64,000 bases of DNA, from positions 302,813 through 366,812 of the forward strand of contig MU128940.1 in assembly GCA_014904985.1 (NCBI GenBank). Direction: 5' to 3'. Positions within the stretch are counted from its first letter, which is position 1. Every line of letters starts with the position of its first letter. A program made the position numbers and the translations under genes. Source of the stretch: Hydnum rufescens UP504. Taxonomy: Eukaryota; Basidiomycota; Agaricomycetes; Cantharellales; Hydnaceae. Below, in pieces: positions 12,201-22,483 of the stretch. A model generated the notes under the pieces. That model was not told the DNA's origin, did not search any database, and saw only the letters and a list, made by a program, of their open reading frames with translations.

Positions 12201-12845
12201 ATCTTTTGGTGGCATTCACAACATAGCATGTTAAGTCTGATGTCTTAGAATTCAATGCATTGTCCTTGCTGATCATCTTTTGGTGGCATTCACAACATAG
12301 GTGGAAGTCTGGATGTCTTAGAATTCAATTGCATTGTGCCTTTGCTGATTCATTTTTGGTGGCATTCCCAATATAGGTTGTTAAGTTGAAATCTCATAGA
12401 ATTTTGATCCACCATCCTCACTGATCCATCTTTTATGGCATTGACAATGTAGGAAGTAAGTCCTGATGTCTTGAATTTAATGCATCATGCCTTGCTCATT
12501 CCTCTTGTGGTGGCATTGACAATCCAGTCTGTGAGTCCAGATGTCTTAGACTTCAATACATCATTGTTGCTGATGTCCCTCTTGGTGGTTTTGTCCCATA
12601 GATGGTTAGTGCACACCTCTCACCCTTTTATTATTTCTCTCTCCCTGATCTCTTCCTTGGTGGCATCTACTTCCCCATAGGATGTAAGTCCACACCTCTT
12701 ACTCCTCATTGTATGTCCCTGGCTCATACACATTTTGCTGCCATTTGGAATGTAGCTTGTGAGTTCCTAGATCTATACAATGGAATCATATTCTATTTCC
12801 TAACTGCCCTCTTGACAATTGAATTTTCCACAGGATGATGTAAGT
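6278..12845 (+). repeat. Tandem intron-unit array with 3-nt microexons
   Basis: About 80 tandem units of roughly 76 bp. Unit layout: donor GTAAGT and variants, a conserved GGATGTCTTAGAATT-like middle, branch-like CTGAT, then TTTGGTGGCATTCACAA and ATAG, three bases, and the next donor. Left edge triplets start at 6385 GAG, 6464 TTG, 6540 TAT, 6615 GGG, 6690 CAT, 6769 GAG, 6842 AAT, 6917 TTT, 6993 TAT, 7058 GAA, 7133 TAT, 7221 GAA, 7295 GCA, 7379 GCT, 7451 GAT, 7524 AAT, 7595 CTG, 7677 GAT, 7746 GAT, 7822 AAA, 7898 AAT, 7973 GTT, 8046 GAA, 8122 CAT, 8196 GAT, 8272 GCA, 8344 CTG, 8420 GAA, 8496 AGA, 8572 (2 nt), 8640 TAT, 8712 GGG, 8785 GGG, 8860 GAT, 8937 GAA, 9014 GGT. Right edge: 12377 GTT, 12453 GAA, 12528 TCT, 12602 ATG, 12681 GAT, 12756 CTT, 12834 GATGAT. 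Donors vary only among plausible forms (GTGAGT, GTATGT, GTCAGT, GTAAGC and similar). That the units are spliced is inference. Confidence 0.85.
9017..12376 (+). repeat. Homogenised core of the intron-unit array
   Basis: Roughly 45 near-identical units, mostly ACATAG-GAT-GTAAGT, contrast with the diverged edges. Single-base gains and losses are scattered (for example TAG-GT-GTAAGT, TAG-GATT-GTAAGT, lost GT near 9160 and 9450), densest at about 9.0-10.0 kb. They look like long-read consensus errors in a repeat, but real decay cannot be excluded. Copy number is therefore uncertain. Confidence 0.8.
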
Positions 12846-13063
12846 ACATCTAATGTGCCAAAGCCACATGATTCTGTACAATTGCAATCTCATTCATTGC
12901 TTGCCTTAATTCTGTCTGGTAAATATTGTCATTGTACACTTCAAACCTTACCCCTATCTCACCTAGGTTTCATTAGGTGCTCAAACTTGCAGGGGATCAA
13001 GGCCAGTGTGCCCCTCCTCAAAGTGTTGGTCAGTTTAGGTTTTCATTAATTTCCCACCTTCAG
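12846..13063 (+). other. Last array intron and short candidate exon
   Basis: The last unit has a GATGAT exon (12834-12839), preceded by a textbook CTAAC branch at about 12801, and a GTAAGT donor at 12840. Acceptors at 12974-12975 and 12991-12992 could start a short exon ending at 13028 (donor GTCAGT), with a further acceptor at 13061-13063. That last intron would be only 35 nt, short even for a fungus, so the joins here are tentative. Confidence 0.3.
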
Positions 13064-13379
13064 GAAAGCTAAGCATTCATTCCAGCATCACCTGTCTATC
13101 CCATCCAAGCCCAACATTCAATATCTGGTGTTTCTTTGTTGTCAGTGTTGAGATTGATTCTAAGTGCACAGGAGATTGCTTATCTTGGCTTGTTAAACTA
13201 GTGGTCATCCTTTGGATTCGAGGTGGGAGGGGTGCAGATCCACCTAATGCACATGACACAGAGCATACTGCTAGCTCTATCCAGGCTCAACTTGTGGATG
13301 GTGGAGATTTGGAAGGACATGGTGTATCCAATATTGCAAGCAGACTTGCAGGGATCATTGATGAATATACAGCACTATA
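13064..13379 (+). other. Candidate terminal exon downstream of the array
   Basis: After the CTTCAG acceptor at 13061-13063, one plus-strand frame stays open for about 104 codons to TAG at 13377-13379. It lacks an early ATG, as an internal or last exon would. The peptide has a hydrophobic stretch (LSWLVKLVVILWIRGG) followed by a hydrophilic tail (DPPNAHDTEHTASSIQAQ, then IASRLAGIIDEYTAL). No family is recognised. It could be the last exon of a gene that includes the microexon array. An overlapping frame (13223-13489) is less protein-like. Confidence 0.35.
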
Positions 13380-14500
13380 GGCATCATGTGCATACATGTA
13401 TCAAAGTGATGTCCTCTCATGACATTGGGATCAATCCTTATCTCTGCCAGACTTTTCCCTCAAGTGGAGACCAGAAGCTGGAGGCATAGGTGATGGACTG
13501 TAACAACATTGCATGTAATATGTCAAAGTTGAAATATTGGAGATAGCCATGAAGCCATACTGGGTGCTATGACAAATTAGTGGGATCCAAGCAACAGTGC
13601 AATTCACCCACCCACTTGGTTTACATGTTGGCAGTGTAGAAGGATAAAGTAAAAGAGAGGGTCTGATTTATGCATTTAGGGGCTTAGGCAATATGGCTGT
13701 GAAAAGGATCACATGATTGGAAAAGTGAAGAAGGTCCTGGAAGAACAAGGGATGGGACCTTAAAGGTATAAATATCCCTGCAATATGGCATAGAAGAACA
13801 AAAAATCCAGCACTAGGACTAGCTGGCACAAGTTTGTCTCATAGATAGCTTCCTCTGAATCATGGTGATTGACTGTTCCCTGGTATCAAGCCTTGTAAAC
13901 TCATCTTGCCAGTGCAATTAAGTACCTCTGGTGTGGTCCAACTGGTGAACAGAATGTGCATAGTCCTGCTAGTTGTTGAATAGCCCACTATAGTTAAAGC
14001 TCACTTCTATCTGAATCTAAACCCAGGCATAGTGATCTGGTAATGATGATGTAATCATATTAGAGTATGCAACTGTGCCTAAGGGCATATAGCATACAAT
14101 AGTGGAGGCTAACTGTAAGGGGGGTGTGGGCTGGGCTTGCAAGGTGGGCAGGGGGAGCTTTGAACAATGTGGAGGAAGGGGCAGCTGATGGGACTGGTAG
14201 ATAAGGTGTTCAGCAAGAGGTGGGAGTGATTGGGAAGCAGGGTGCAGATGTGGGCAACATAGAGGTATATATGGGGGGCATGGAAGAGAAAATAAAATTG
14301 GATGTGTGCTTAGAATAGAAGAGAGAACAAATGGGAAGAGTGGGAAAGAATACTAGGAAGAGTTGGGAGCTTGAATCATAGAGGTGCTGGGATTAGCATG
14401 GAGGGGGAATCATTGTGTGGATTGGATGTACTGTAGAGTGAGGGGGATGACTGAGGGGTGTGACAGGAGTTGGGAGAGGTTGCCTAGGTGGATAGATTTG
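13380..14500. other. No gene recognised
   Basis: There is no convincing coding sequence. About 14.1-14.5 kb is G-rich on the plus strand (GGGGG, GAGGGG runs), low complexity but not a clean tandem repeat. Confidence 0.4.
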
Positions 14501-14754
14501 TCAGAGCCATGTGCAGTATAGAGGGCTTCCATGAGTGAGATTTGCTGTGCTTGAAAGCATCAACAGATAAGAAGGAAGTGTTCCACCATTTCTGGCACTC
14601 TGCAGGGCAATTGGGTGAACCCATATGGCTGAATCAAGTAAGGTAGGCCCAGAGGCCCACATGGCCTGTGAAAAGCTGAACCATGATGCTGCATTCTCTG
14701 CAGTGAAGTGAGGCAAGCATCTGGAAAGTGGCCTTTGAGTCCAAAGGGCCTCAA
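14501..14754 (-). pseudogene. Possible LINE C-terminal fragment
   Basis: On the minus strand GHFPDACL...RMQHHGSAFHRPCG...CRVPEMVEHFLLIC resembles the tail of fungal non-LTR polyproteins, where a cysteine cluster is followed by an ETVEHFLLxC-like motif. Two frames share the signal and the frame is broken by a stop after LLIC. No reverse transcriptase is attached. Similarity is judged from the motif alone. Confidence 0.3.
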
Positions 14755-14807
14755 AGGTGGTGGTGCAGGGCTCCTGGGCCTGATTGCACTTCAGCAGGGG
14801 GGAGGAT

Positions 14808-15005
14808 TGTAATATAGGGCCATGCTACATAGAGTATATACAAGTCCTGTCCCCTCTAGTACCTTATGTAATAGTGCGGCCATGAGGATTCTAAGTCCTG
14901 GTCGCACCAGAATCAAATCACTCTTTTGCCTGGACCTCATAGCTCCCACTCAAACTATGAAATCAATGTAGCCATGCAGCAACTACACAACCAAGTCACG
15001 TAACA
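14808..15005 (+). repeat. Putative short 5' LTR of decayed retrotransposon
   Basis: The stretch starts TGTAATATAGGG, contains a TATA-like AGAGTATATACAAG, ends GTAACA and lies about 155 bp before the first gag-like frame. Ends are TG...CA. No second copy is in the window to confirm it, so the limits are provisional. Confidence 0.35.
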
Positions 15006-15160
15006 AATCAACCGCATCAAGACCTGCGATCTGTCGCCATAGAGCACGGGGCAGAGATGGATAAAGGGAGTTGTGTATGGGCACAACTCAGTTAGGTAAG
15101 TACACTCCTCTAGTGTACCCACTAACTACCCTTTCCCCCCATAGATAGTAGCTGAACCCA

Positions 15161-15702
15161 TTGGCCAGCTACTACCATCTTCCCTTACCCATTCCCCCCT
15201 CTCCTCTCACTTCTCCCCTGTCCGAGGTGAAGCCAGTGCTTAGCTTCATTCACAGCCCTCCCGCTCAAAGCCAGTGCTTAGAGCGGTTGGATTACTTTCC
15301 TCCTGTTCACAGGTCCCTCGAATCTGCCTTGTCTAACAATGACAAATACCGTGGTCCCTTGAAGTTGAGGACCATGTTATTACATTGGTTCCCTCTAGCT
15401 GATGAGGTGGTTGAACCAACCAACCCTCTGCCATCACCAGACTCCCTGTCCTGCTTGCTCCAATCCATGCCACACAATATGAGTAAACAGGGTTGACCTT
15501 CGAAACCCAACGCTAATGATGCGATCCTGCATCACATCCCATCATCTCAACATGATGACATTCTGTATCACCCCGCAACACATGAATGCATTGCCATTCC
15601 CCCTCGTCTCCATTCTCTAGAATGCTATCTCGAAATCACATGTAGATTAGATGAGCTGGTAGGCAACTATACAGACCCTTTCTCTGTGCCCCATCACCAC
15701 GT
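15161..15702 (+). pseudogene. LTR-retrotransposon gag, N-terminal part
   Basis: The open frame (MASYYHLPLP...) continues past a TGA at about 15497 (GG-TGA-CCT, probably a former CGA arginine) into PSKPNANDAILHH...LECYLEITCRLDELVGNYTDPF and stops being readable where the solo LTR enters at 15703. The same frame resumes at 17253 (YQFLMVWMKF...), which shows that the two parts were one reading frame. Proline-rich; no enzyme domain. Confidence 0.55.
15699..15702 (+). repeat. 4-bp target-site duplication (ACGT), left
   Basis: ACGT lies immediately before the LTR start TGTAAGC and again at 17249-17252, immediately after its CCAACA end. Confidence 0.7.
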
Positions 15703-17248
15703 TGTAAGCAAGAGAAAAAGGGGGAATCTCTGCCACAGTCTGCGATATGGAATCGAGAACGAAGAATGGGGGCCACCAAAATAATCCGAATGTTCAGGTC
15801 CAAGTGTAGGAGGGTCTTTAGGATAGAAGATAATCCGCTGTCAGCAGTAGTTGCCCAAGCAGATGAATAAAGGGGAAATTATGCCACAAATCCCACACTC
15901 CAAGGTCCTAGTCTTGTGGCCTTAGACAAAGTGTAGTAGTAGCAATGTCCTCAGATGGAATTCGCCCGGGAATCCAGCAGCAATACTTCAGTGCTTCAGA
16001 CTGGGGAGGGGGAAACAATGGAATTTTCAACACAATTCGCTTAATATACAACCCGGCTATAAGATCAAATATCCGATGGAAGCAGGGGGATAGGGGAAAT
16101 ATGTAGAAAAAGGAATCAAGTCAAAAGCTTCAAAACTGACAGAGATATTCAATTTACAAGTCTGGGGACAGGATAGAGCATAAAATGACTATTTCTCCTT
16201 CCCTTTTGGACTGATTCCCTTGAGGAATGGTGGAATGAGTCGTCCTGAATGTCCTATCCTTCGGATATAAGGCTGCCGGACAATATTCGATATTTGAAAA
16301 TTGGAAGGGGGAATGATGTTCTCCTGAGACAAGGGGGAAATTCGTATGTAGAACACCGAGTTCTTCTTCGTTCGCTGCGCCCTTCGTACCGCTGGATGGG
16401 CATTTTCAATACCTTTCTAGGCGCGGTCGTTTCATGCAAATCCGATCAAAACTGACGGAGAAATTGAAAAATACACCTTGTTATTATGAATGAGCAGGTG
16501 AAATGTTCCAGAAGCCTCAGTTCTGATCCGATGAACACGTAATCGGTATCATTCGATAGGTATTGATCATAGCTTTCAGGGCGCTATATTTACGAGTCGA
16601 TCGGATACGAATTGACTTCGAAAAGCGGAAAATACTCCTTAAGAGCATGGATTCCATAGTAAAATCGTTCTAGAACGTGCAGTTTTCATCGGATTGACTC
16701 GTACTTGGTATCGTCGAATAGGTATGAATCGTATCTTTCTGGGCGCTACTTTCCCGAGCCGATCTGATCAAAACTGACGGAGAAATTTAACGAATACTCC
16801 TTGAGAGTGCCGCATTTGCCCCTATTTGATTATGTAATGCATCCGCGAGTAGGAATGGAGGCCCGGGTGTGTAATCCATCGTATTACATAATCACCATTC
16901 GTTAGGATCGCCCTTAAGGCAGCAAGATCCGTATGAGCAGATTGAAGGAGAATTCAAGACAATATACAGAAGGGCAAGTTGAATTGCCGGGTCCACCATA
17001 TCATGGCTTATGGTAGGGCATAAATGAATACAGTCCCTGTGGCCTGTTGAAGACCCCGGGAGATTGACTCGTGTACAAGGAAATGAGCATTCCATTTACA
17101 TCTTTTCAGGCATATGGAATTCATGCTCATCCATGAACAGACGAAAGGCTTGATATTGGAACGACATATTGGTACATTTTTAATTCATTCATCGGAAAAT
17201 TCGACACTGAAATGGAACTCTATGTGGTAGGGATTTTTCCCTCCAACA
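15703..17248. mobile_element. Solo LTR (about 1.55 kb) inserted in gag
   Basis: Ends are TGTAAGC...CCTCCAACA, flanked by a perfect ACGT duplication, and the gag frame is interrupted exactly at these ends. A related copy (1356 bp, same ends, CCGG duplication) lies at 37517-38872. Shared internal blocks include TCTTTCTGGGCGCT and CTCCTTGAGAGT, with clear divergence between copies. No coding capacity and no second LTR, so this is a solo LTR from recombination. Confidence 0.8.
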
Positions 17249-17252
17249 ACGT

Positions 17253-19058
17253 ACCAATTCTTGATGGTATGGATGAAATTTGCTCCAGCATAGCACCACA
17301 CTGCCTATTTCCTGTTTGATGAAGAGCAACAGAGATGGTTTGTGGACAGGGAACTCATTATCACAATTCAGACAGCCCTTGAGAGGCTGCCGCACATCAT
17401 TATGGATGTCATAGGGATAGTGGGGGAGGAGCCACATCATTTTGTAATAGATTGTGACTCCAAATTAACAGAGCAATTGTGGATGTCCGATCAACTCAAG
17501 GAGCTCATGATGGCTGATAGGCTGTTAAAATTATGAGTCGACTTAATGTTTGAGAGACTCGCCAAGCTCAGAAAGGGGGAAACTTTATCAACTCCTATGG
17601 CTATGGAGGACTCCCTTCCCCCTACACCTGAATTGAAGGACCGTCTGCATAAAGCATGGCTCAATCCACATCTCCCTACCAAGAACGTGGCTTGTCAGGC
17701 CCTCACTGTGGGATGGGAAGTGATTGAAGCCAATATCAATGGCACTCACCTGATCAACCAGGCCACGAGGTATCCCTTCTCAGGCAGCCAAGCCCTGAAG
17801 TACACATACTACAATGTTAAGCTGGAAGATGCCCTCGGAGTCCAGCCCCTCCCCTGCATAAACACAGATCCCCATGGCCTGGGGCTATTTCTCCCCCCAG
17901 ACAGATTCCAGGAGCCCAGCAGAGATGTGAACTGTGACTTCTTGCAAAGCCCAAGAGCAGGCACTGGCTCAATAATAGATTTGCCTGCCTGGCCCACACA
18001 ATAATCCAGGCAGGGCTTGCAAGGAAGCTCCTCCATGCTCTGGGCTTCGTCTATTGATTTGGAAGCATTGCCAGCCATTTGGCAAGACGTCCCCCTTGAG
18101 GATCAGCAACCCCAAGAGAGCATCCCTGTCACCCCAAATCCTAAGAATCGCTTCAAGGTCCTTTCCCAGAAAATCTCCACCCTTGGGGAAGGGCTAAAGA
18201 ATACCCTCTGGACCCCATCAAAGCCACAACCTCTGGGATCGAGTAGGGAGCTGGCAGGAGCATGGGAAATGGGGGCTGTATTAGGCCAGACAATCCGAAA
18301 ATTGTCAAACAGGATCGCCCCAGCCTTAGGACTGACCCAACAAGCACAGGGTTGTTCACCACACGCCAGCTATCTCATAGCATGATCAAATGTGGTGGAA
18401 AATGCAAGGCTACCTCCTGGCCAGGTGTGGAATCTCGTCACTGACATGCCTGCCCTACCTGCCCCAGGAGCCACCAGAGCCCATGACTATTATTTGGGCC
18501 TAATCAAAGTGGCCCCAATGCCCCAGCTCAGCTCGCTCTTTGCGAATAACCCAATACAAGCCCCACTATCCAAACTAGGGCAAGCCCCCATCATTTCCCA
18601 AGCGTCGAATGGGAATATGCCTCCCCTGGGTCCTTCAAGGTGCATGAGCCCCAAATATTTCACAGGGGACCTATGAGTCAAGGATCCACCGCCCTCTCAA
18701 CCCCACAGTTCAAAGGGTAGTGGGAGTGGCCTGCTGGAAGGGGGCAATGGCGAAGGCCCTAGTGGAGGTGGAGGTGGAGGTGGAGGTGGAGGTCCAAGTG
18801 GTGGAAATGGAGGCCTGGGTAGCAGAGGAGGCCCAGGACGAGGAAGCCAAGGGCCAGGATCCCCTCCTAGTGGAGGTCCCTCAGGCCCCCCTGTTCCCAT
18901 GGGTCCTCCTGGCCCTCCTGGCCCACCAGGCCCACCAGGTCCTCCCAGGCCTGAAGGACTGCTCTCCAATGCCCCACCCTCTGGCATTGTGTGGGACAAT
19001 AAGCTTAAATGGTCTACCATACCTGAATGGGACGGAGCTCATGAGACAGCAATCGACT
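17253..19058 (+). pseudogene. LTR-retrotransposon gag, continuation with collagen-like run
   Basis: The frame continues with DEEQQRWFVDRELIITIQTALE, then SLPPTPELKDRLHKAW...TRYPFSGSQALKYTYYNVKLEDALG, then LPPGQVWNLVTDMPALP. Stops at about 17535, 18001, 18382 and 18674 break it. Near 18756-18800 lies a polyglycine run, and near 18897-18945 a collagen-like (GPP)n run. It ends with DNKLKWSTIPEWDGAHETAID, a Gag motif of fungal LTR elements that normally precedes the capsid-like domain. The frame is cut at 19059 by the KDZ element. No pol is present here, so the superfamily is not assigned. Confidence 0.65.
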
Positions 19059-19320
19059 CAGGCTGGTCAACCACATTGACTACCTATGTTAGGTACCAAA
19101 TCTGTGCCATGAATTGGTACCTAAGTAGGTCCTACAATACTGGGGCCCCACTAGGGCCCAAATCCAAAGTCAAAGAGCAGTATCAATGCAATGGGGCCCA
19201 AATGTGTGAACTTGTCCCAAATCCACAGTAGGACACATGGAACTCAGATCTCTATTTTTTTTCCAAGTTAAACCAACCATAGTTTACAAAATACAAGATA
19301 TTACATTCAAATAGAACAAT

Positions 19321-19659
19321 TCATGCATCATCCCCAACTAACTCCTCAAGAGCATCAAGAGCAGCTAAGAATGCAATGTCTTGTGGCACAGGTGCATCTT
19401 CTAATTCCCCATTTTCATCATCATCTGAGCTTGCAGCATCTGAGACCCCATCCACAGCCTCACCTGTCAGTGAGTTTGCCACAGGGGACACAGGCCCACA
19501 CAGTATCTGAATCCTACCATAACAAAGGGGAGGAGGCCGCTCAGGAAGATTCATCCAGCCAATCTGGCCATCACTCCCAAGCATTGCTGATGAATGCCTC
19601 TGCCAAGCCTCTACCAAACCATGCAGGTGATGCAACTCTAGTAATGCAAAGAACTTCAC
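19321..19659 (-). other. Unassigned frame inside the KDZ element
   Basis: A 112-codon minus-strand frame, downstream of the transposase on the same strand, ends in an acidic stretch (SSDDDENGELEDAPVPQD). It could be a last exon of the transposase gene or untranslated sequence. No family was recognised. Confidence 0.25.
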
Positions 19660-19833
19660 CTCTGCATCTAGCAGAATGAGGCTAATTCAGTCAACCCCTA
19701 TCATGACAGCCAAATGTAGATTACATACCACAAGAAAGAGTATATGCATGCCATGTGGCAGAACATTGGGTCATAAACCATGTATGTAAGTTAGAGAATT
19801 CAGCCTTGCAACGCTCCAGCTCCTGGCAGCAAT

Positions 19834-20529
19834 TTAGAATCTCTTGGGCAGCTCGTATCCCATCCTGTACCCCTTATCTCTAAGCCACGCAGGTACCTCT
19901 CCATCAGGAAAGTTTGCAAGATCCTCATGATGAGGTACTTGCCAGATATCTTCATCTACATCTAGCTTGTAGACAGACGAGGATATCTCTGGGGGGATAT
20001 AAGCATCTGCTGCAACACTCCCCTTCCCCCAAAGCTTCATCATCTCCCTTCGGATCTCCTCATATCGCTTTAGAGCCCCTTGTACTCCAGAGACCCAGCT
20101 CTTCATTGCCTTTTCAACATGCTCCTTCATTGAGTGGTCAAGCTCATGGCCAGTATCTGCACGATCCAATCCTGCAAGTTCAAACTTCCGTGCTCGCAGT
20201 TTTATCAGAATTTGATCTCGAACAATGCATATATTGAGCTGTAGGTTCACCCATTTATCGGTCTTAAGGCAATCCAACTCTTTATGGGACATCCGATCAG
20301 AGAGATGCAGTTCCTCTGTCTTTTTCTTGATGTTACTCTCGATGTGCTTTATACTTGACTGCATAGCCTCAATCTTTGCCCATAGCTCATCCTCCACCAC
20401 CACAGTGCTGCTATCAGTTGCAAGCTCTCCCAGCTCATCCACCGTTTCCTTGAGATGGATCCGCAGGGATTGTGCAGTCTGTGTCATGGACAAGATGTGC
20501 TCAATTGCACGAGCTCCTTTGGTTTTCAA
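19834..20529 (-). pseudogene. KDZ-family transposase, C-terminal fragment
   Basis: A 231-residue frame carries the recognisable tail of Kyakuja-Dileera-Zisupton transposases: a coiled-coil-like helix, TDKWVNLQLN, LRARKFELAGLDRA, a linker, then YKLDVDEDIWQ and PAWLRDKGYRMG. The catalytic core and the upstream cysteine cluster are missing. The frame begins just after a possible acceptor (CTGCCAG) at about 20530, and the upstream exons were replaced by element P1. These proteins mobilise DNA transposons with terminal inverted repeats; this copy cannot be active. It is relevant because its terminus matches the palindromic elements next door. Confidence 0.7.
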
Positions 20530-20539
20530 CTGGCAGGGC

Positions 20540-22273
20540 CAGGCTGGTCAGCCACTTTTCCGCATCATATTAGATATAATGAGCCTTGCATTTATTATAT
20601 CTAACTAGATGTTTTTACCAGGGGGCCCCCAGGGGCCCCTGCAATACAATCAAGGGGCCCCCCAAGCAGCCCAGGGGCCCCTGCCAGATTATGCATTATT
20701 AATTTATATATTTATTATTATTATTATTATTATTAGTATTATATTAGTATATACATCCATAGGCTCACCCAGTGGGGCTCACCCTGTGCCCAAGAAGAGC
20801 AGCCAGAGGCTGCTCTTCTTGTGCAAGTGTAGCTAAAGAAGAAATAGTTACCTGGAATTCACACCAGTCGGGTCCTGGGTTCCATTTGGGTGATCCCTCA
20901 AGGGGGTATTGCTCACGGTTTTCATTCGTGCGGGCCTTCGCGGTTTCGTTCCCGGTTTTCATTTGTGGCATGTTGTTCGGCGGGTCTGTGGTCGGGGGTT
21001 CGTGTGGGCTCTGGTCCAATATCTAGAGAACTAATTAATGAATTAGTTAAACATGAATGCAGCGCAAAAAGAGCAGCTTATGCTGCTCTTTTTGTGCCAC
21101 AAGAACAAGGAATAAAAATAAGAAATAAAAAATACCTTGGAGTACCCCACACCTGCTGCAGCGGTGTGGGGTACTGGGGCCATGTACTCTCACTTGTACT
21201 TACGGGGGTTCGTACCAGTGCCCGTCGTTTGGGCGTCGAAAAGGGGGGGGGCAGGGGTTTTGCCTTGGTATTCATTTGCCAGGGACGTTGAGACCTACAA
21301 GACAAACTTTTAAGTTAGTTAGAGATTAAAAACCACGCAAAAAGAGCAGCTTTTGCTGCTCTTTTTGCGTGGCTGTAGCTGGAGGGGGACTTACCTTATA
21401 TAGAACCACACACCCGCCATGGTGGGTGTGTGATTCCGGGCCCTTCTTTGGCGCGTTGCCGTGGCTGTCTATCGTGTTGCCGCATCGTGTTGCCGTGTGT
21501 GGCATTACTTGCGTTGTTTCATGGGTTATTGTCATACCTACAAAATAATATTTAAAATTAGTTAAAAATTGAACACCATGCAAAAAGAGCAGCTTTCGCT
21601 GCTCTTTTTGCATGGGTGTAGCTACTGGGGGTGGGGGCTCACCTTATATAATACCACACACCTGCCGCAGTGGGTGTGTGGTTGGTTCCTGAGGCCCTCA
21701 TTTGGCGCGTTGCTGTGTGTCGCATCCTCATTTGGCGTGGTGCCATATGTCGTGTTGTTGGCGCGCTGCTGCATGTCGCATTGTTGACGCGTTGCTGTTC
21801 GGCGTGTTGCTGTGTGTCGTGTTGCCACTTGGGCTCTTGCCATTCTGCGGATTATCACTCTGGGTCGTACATACGGGTTCTCCCTGTGCCCCGTTGTTCG
21901 GGCGTCGATAAGGGGGGGTACGGGGGGTTTTGCATTGGTATTGGTTCACGAGAATGGTTAATACCTATAGAATAATATTGTTAAATTAGTTAAAAATTAA
22001 ACACCACGCAAAAAGAGCAGCTTTCACTGCTCTTTTTGCGTGGTTGTAGCTACTGGGGCATGGGGACTCACCTTATATGGGACCACACACCCGCCGTGGC
22101 GGGTGTGTGATTCCTGGGACCCGCATTGGGCGCGGTTGCGTCCTCGTTTGGCGTCGTGGTTGAATCCTCGTTTGGCATGGCGCTGCATGCCACGTCCTTG
22201 GTGTGTTGGCGTGTCGTGTTGCGTTGGCATGTCATGTTGCGTTGGTGTGCTGTATTGTGTTGGCGTGGCATGG
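20540..22273. mobile_element. Palindromic element P1, left end and left arm
   Basis: The terminus is CAGGCTGGTCAGCCAC. Then come GGGGCCCC-type hairpins (20618-20690), a (TTA)n tract (about 20708-20740) and hairpin-intron units on the minus strand. Introns read as 21023-21135, 21294-21394, 21539-21642 and 21965-22071, each with a donor seen as ACTCAC, CTTAC or AATAC on the plus strand and an acceptor seen as CTAGA/CTACA/CTATA. Each contains an A5-GAGCAGC...GCTGCTC-T5 hairpin. Between them lie GC-rich 'exons' with CACACACCCGCC hairpins. Element A interrupts it after 22273, and P1 resumes after A. Confidence 0.75.
22266..22273 (+). repeat. 8-bp target-site duplication of element A, left
   Basis: TGGCATGG precedes CAGGCTGG here and follows GACCAAGGTG at 25918-25925. 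The GTTGGCGTGGC-type host repeat is continuous across the insertion. Confidence 0.85.
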
Positions 22274-22483
22274 CAGGCTGGTCAGTCACATAGGGGACCT
22301 AATTTAGGTACCACTTTCGGGGCAGAAAATGGTACCTAATAGGTCCCTCAAACCTTACGGCTGAAATCAGCAGATTTCAATTCAGTTTTTTGGCCATCTG
22401 TCGGCCAATCCATGGCTGTGCTATATTGTATACTTATTTATTATTATTTGTTTACTATTTATTATTATTATTATTACTACTAT

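Larger units (their letters stand above)
19059..20539. mobile_element. KDZ-transposase element (truncated)
   Basis: The left end is CAGGCTGGTCAACCACAT, followed by a subterminal inverted pair (TTAGGTACCA ... TTGGTACCTAA). The same arrangement begins the palindromic elements A, B, D and P2. It interrupts the gag frame; the 8 bases before it are AATCGACT. It holds the C-terminal part of a KDZ transposase on the minus strand. The right side is lost at about 20539, where element P1 begins, so its other terminus and target duplication cannot be checked. Confidence 0.65.

Noticed and set aside
6278..12845. Simple minisatellite with chance GT and AG
   Set aside because: Not fully excluded, but diverged edge units keep GT, AG and the 3-nt gap while lengths elsewhere drift. 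Functional donor variants only and CTGAY-like motifs at the right place argue against chance.
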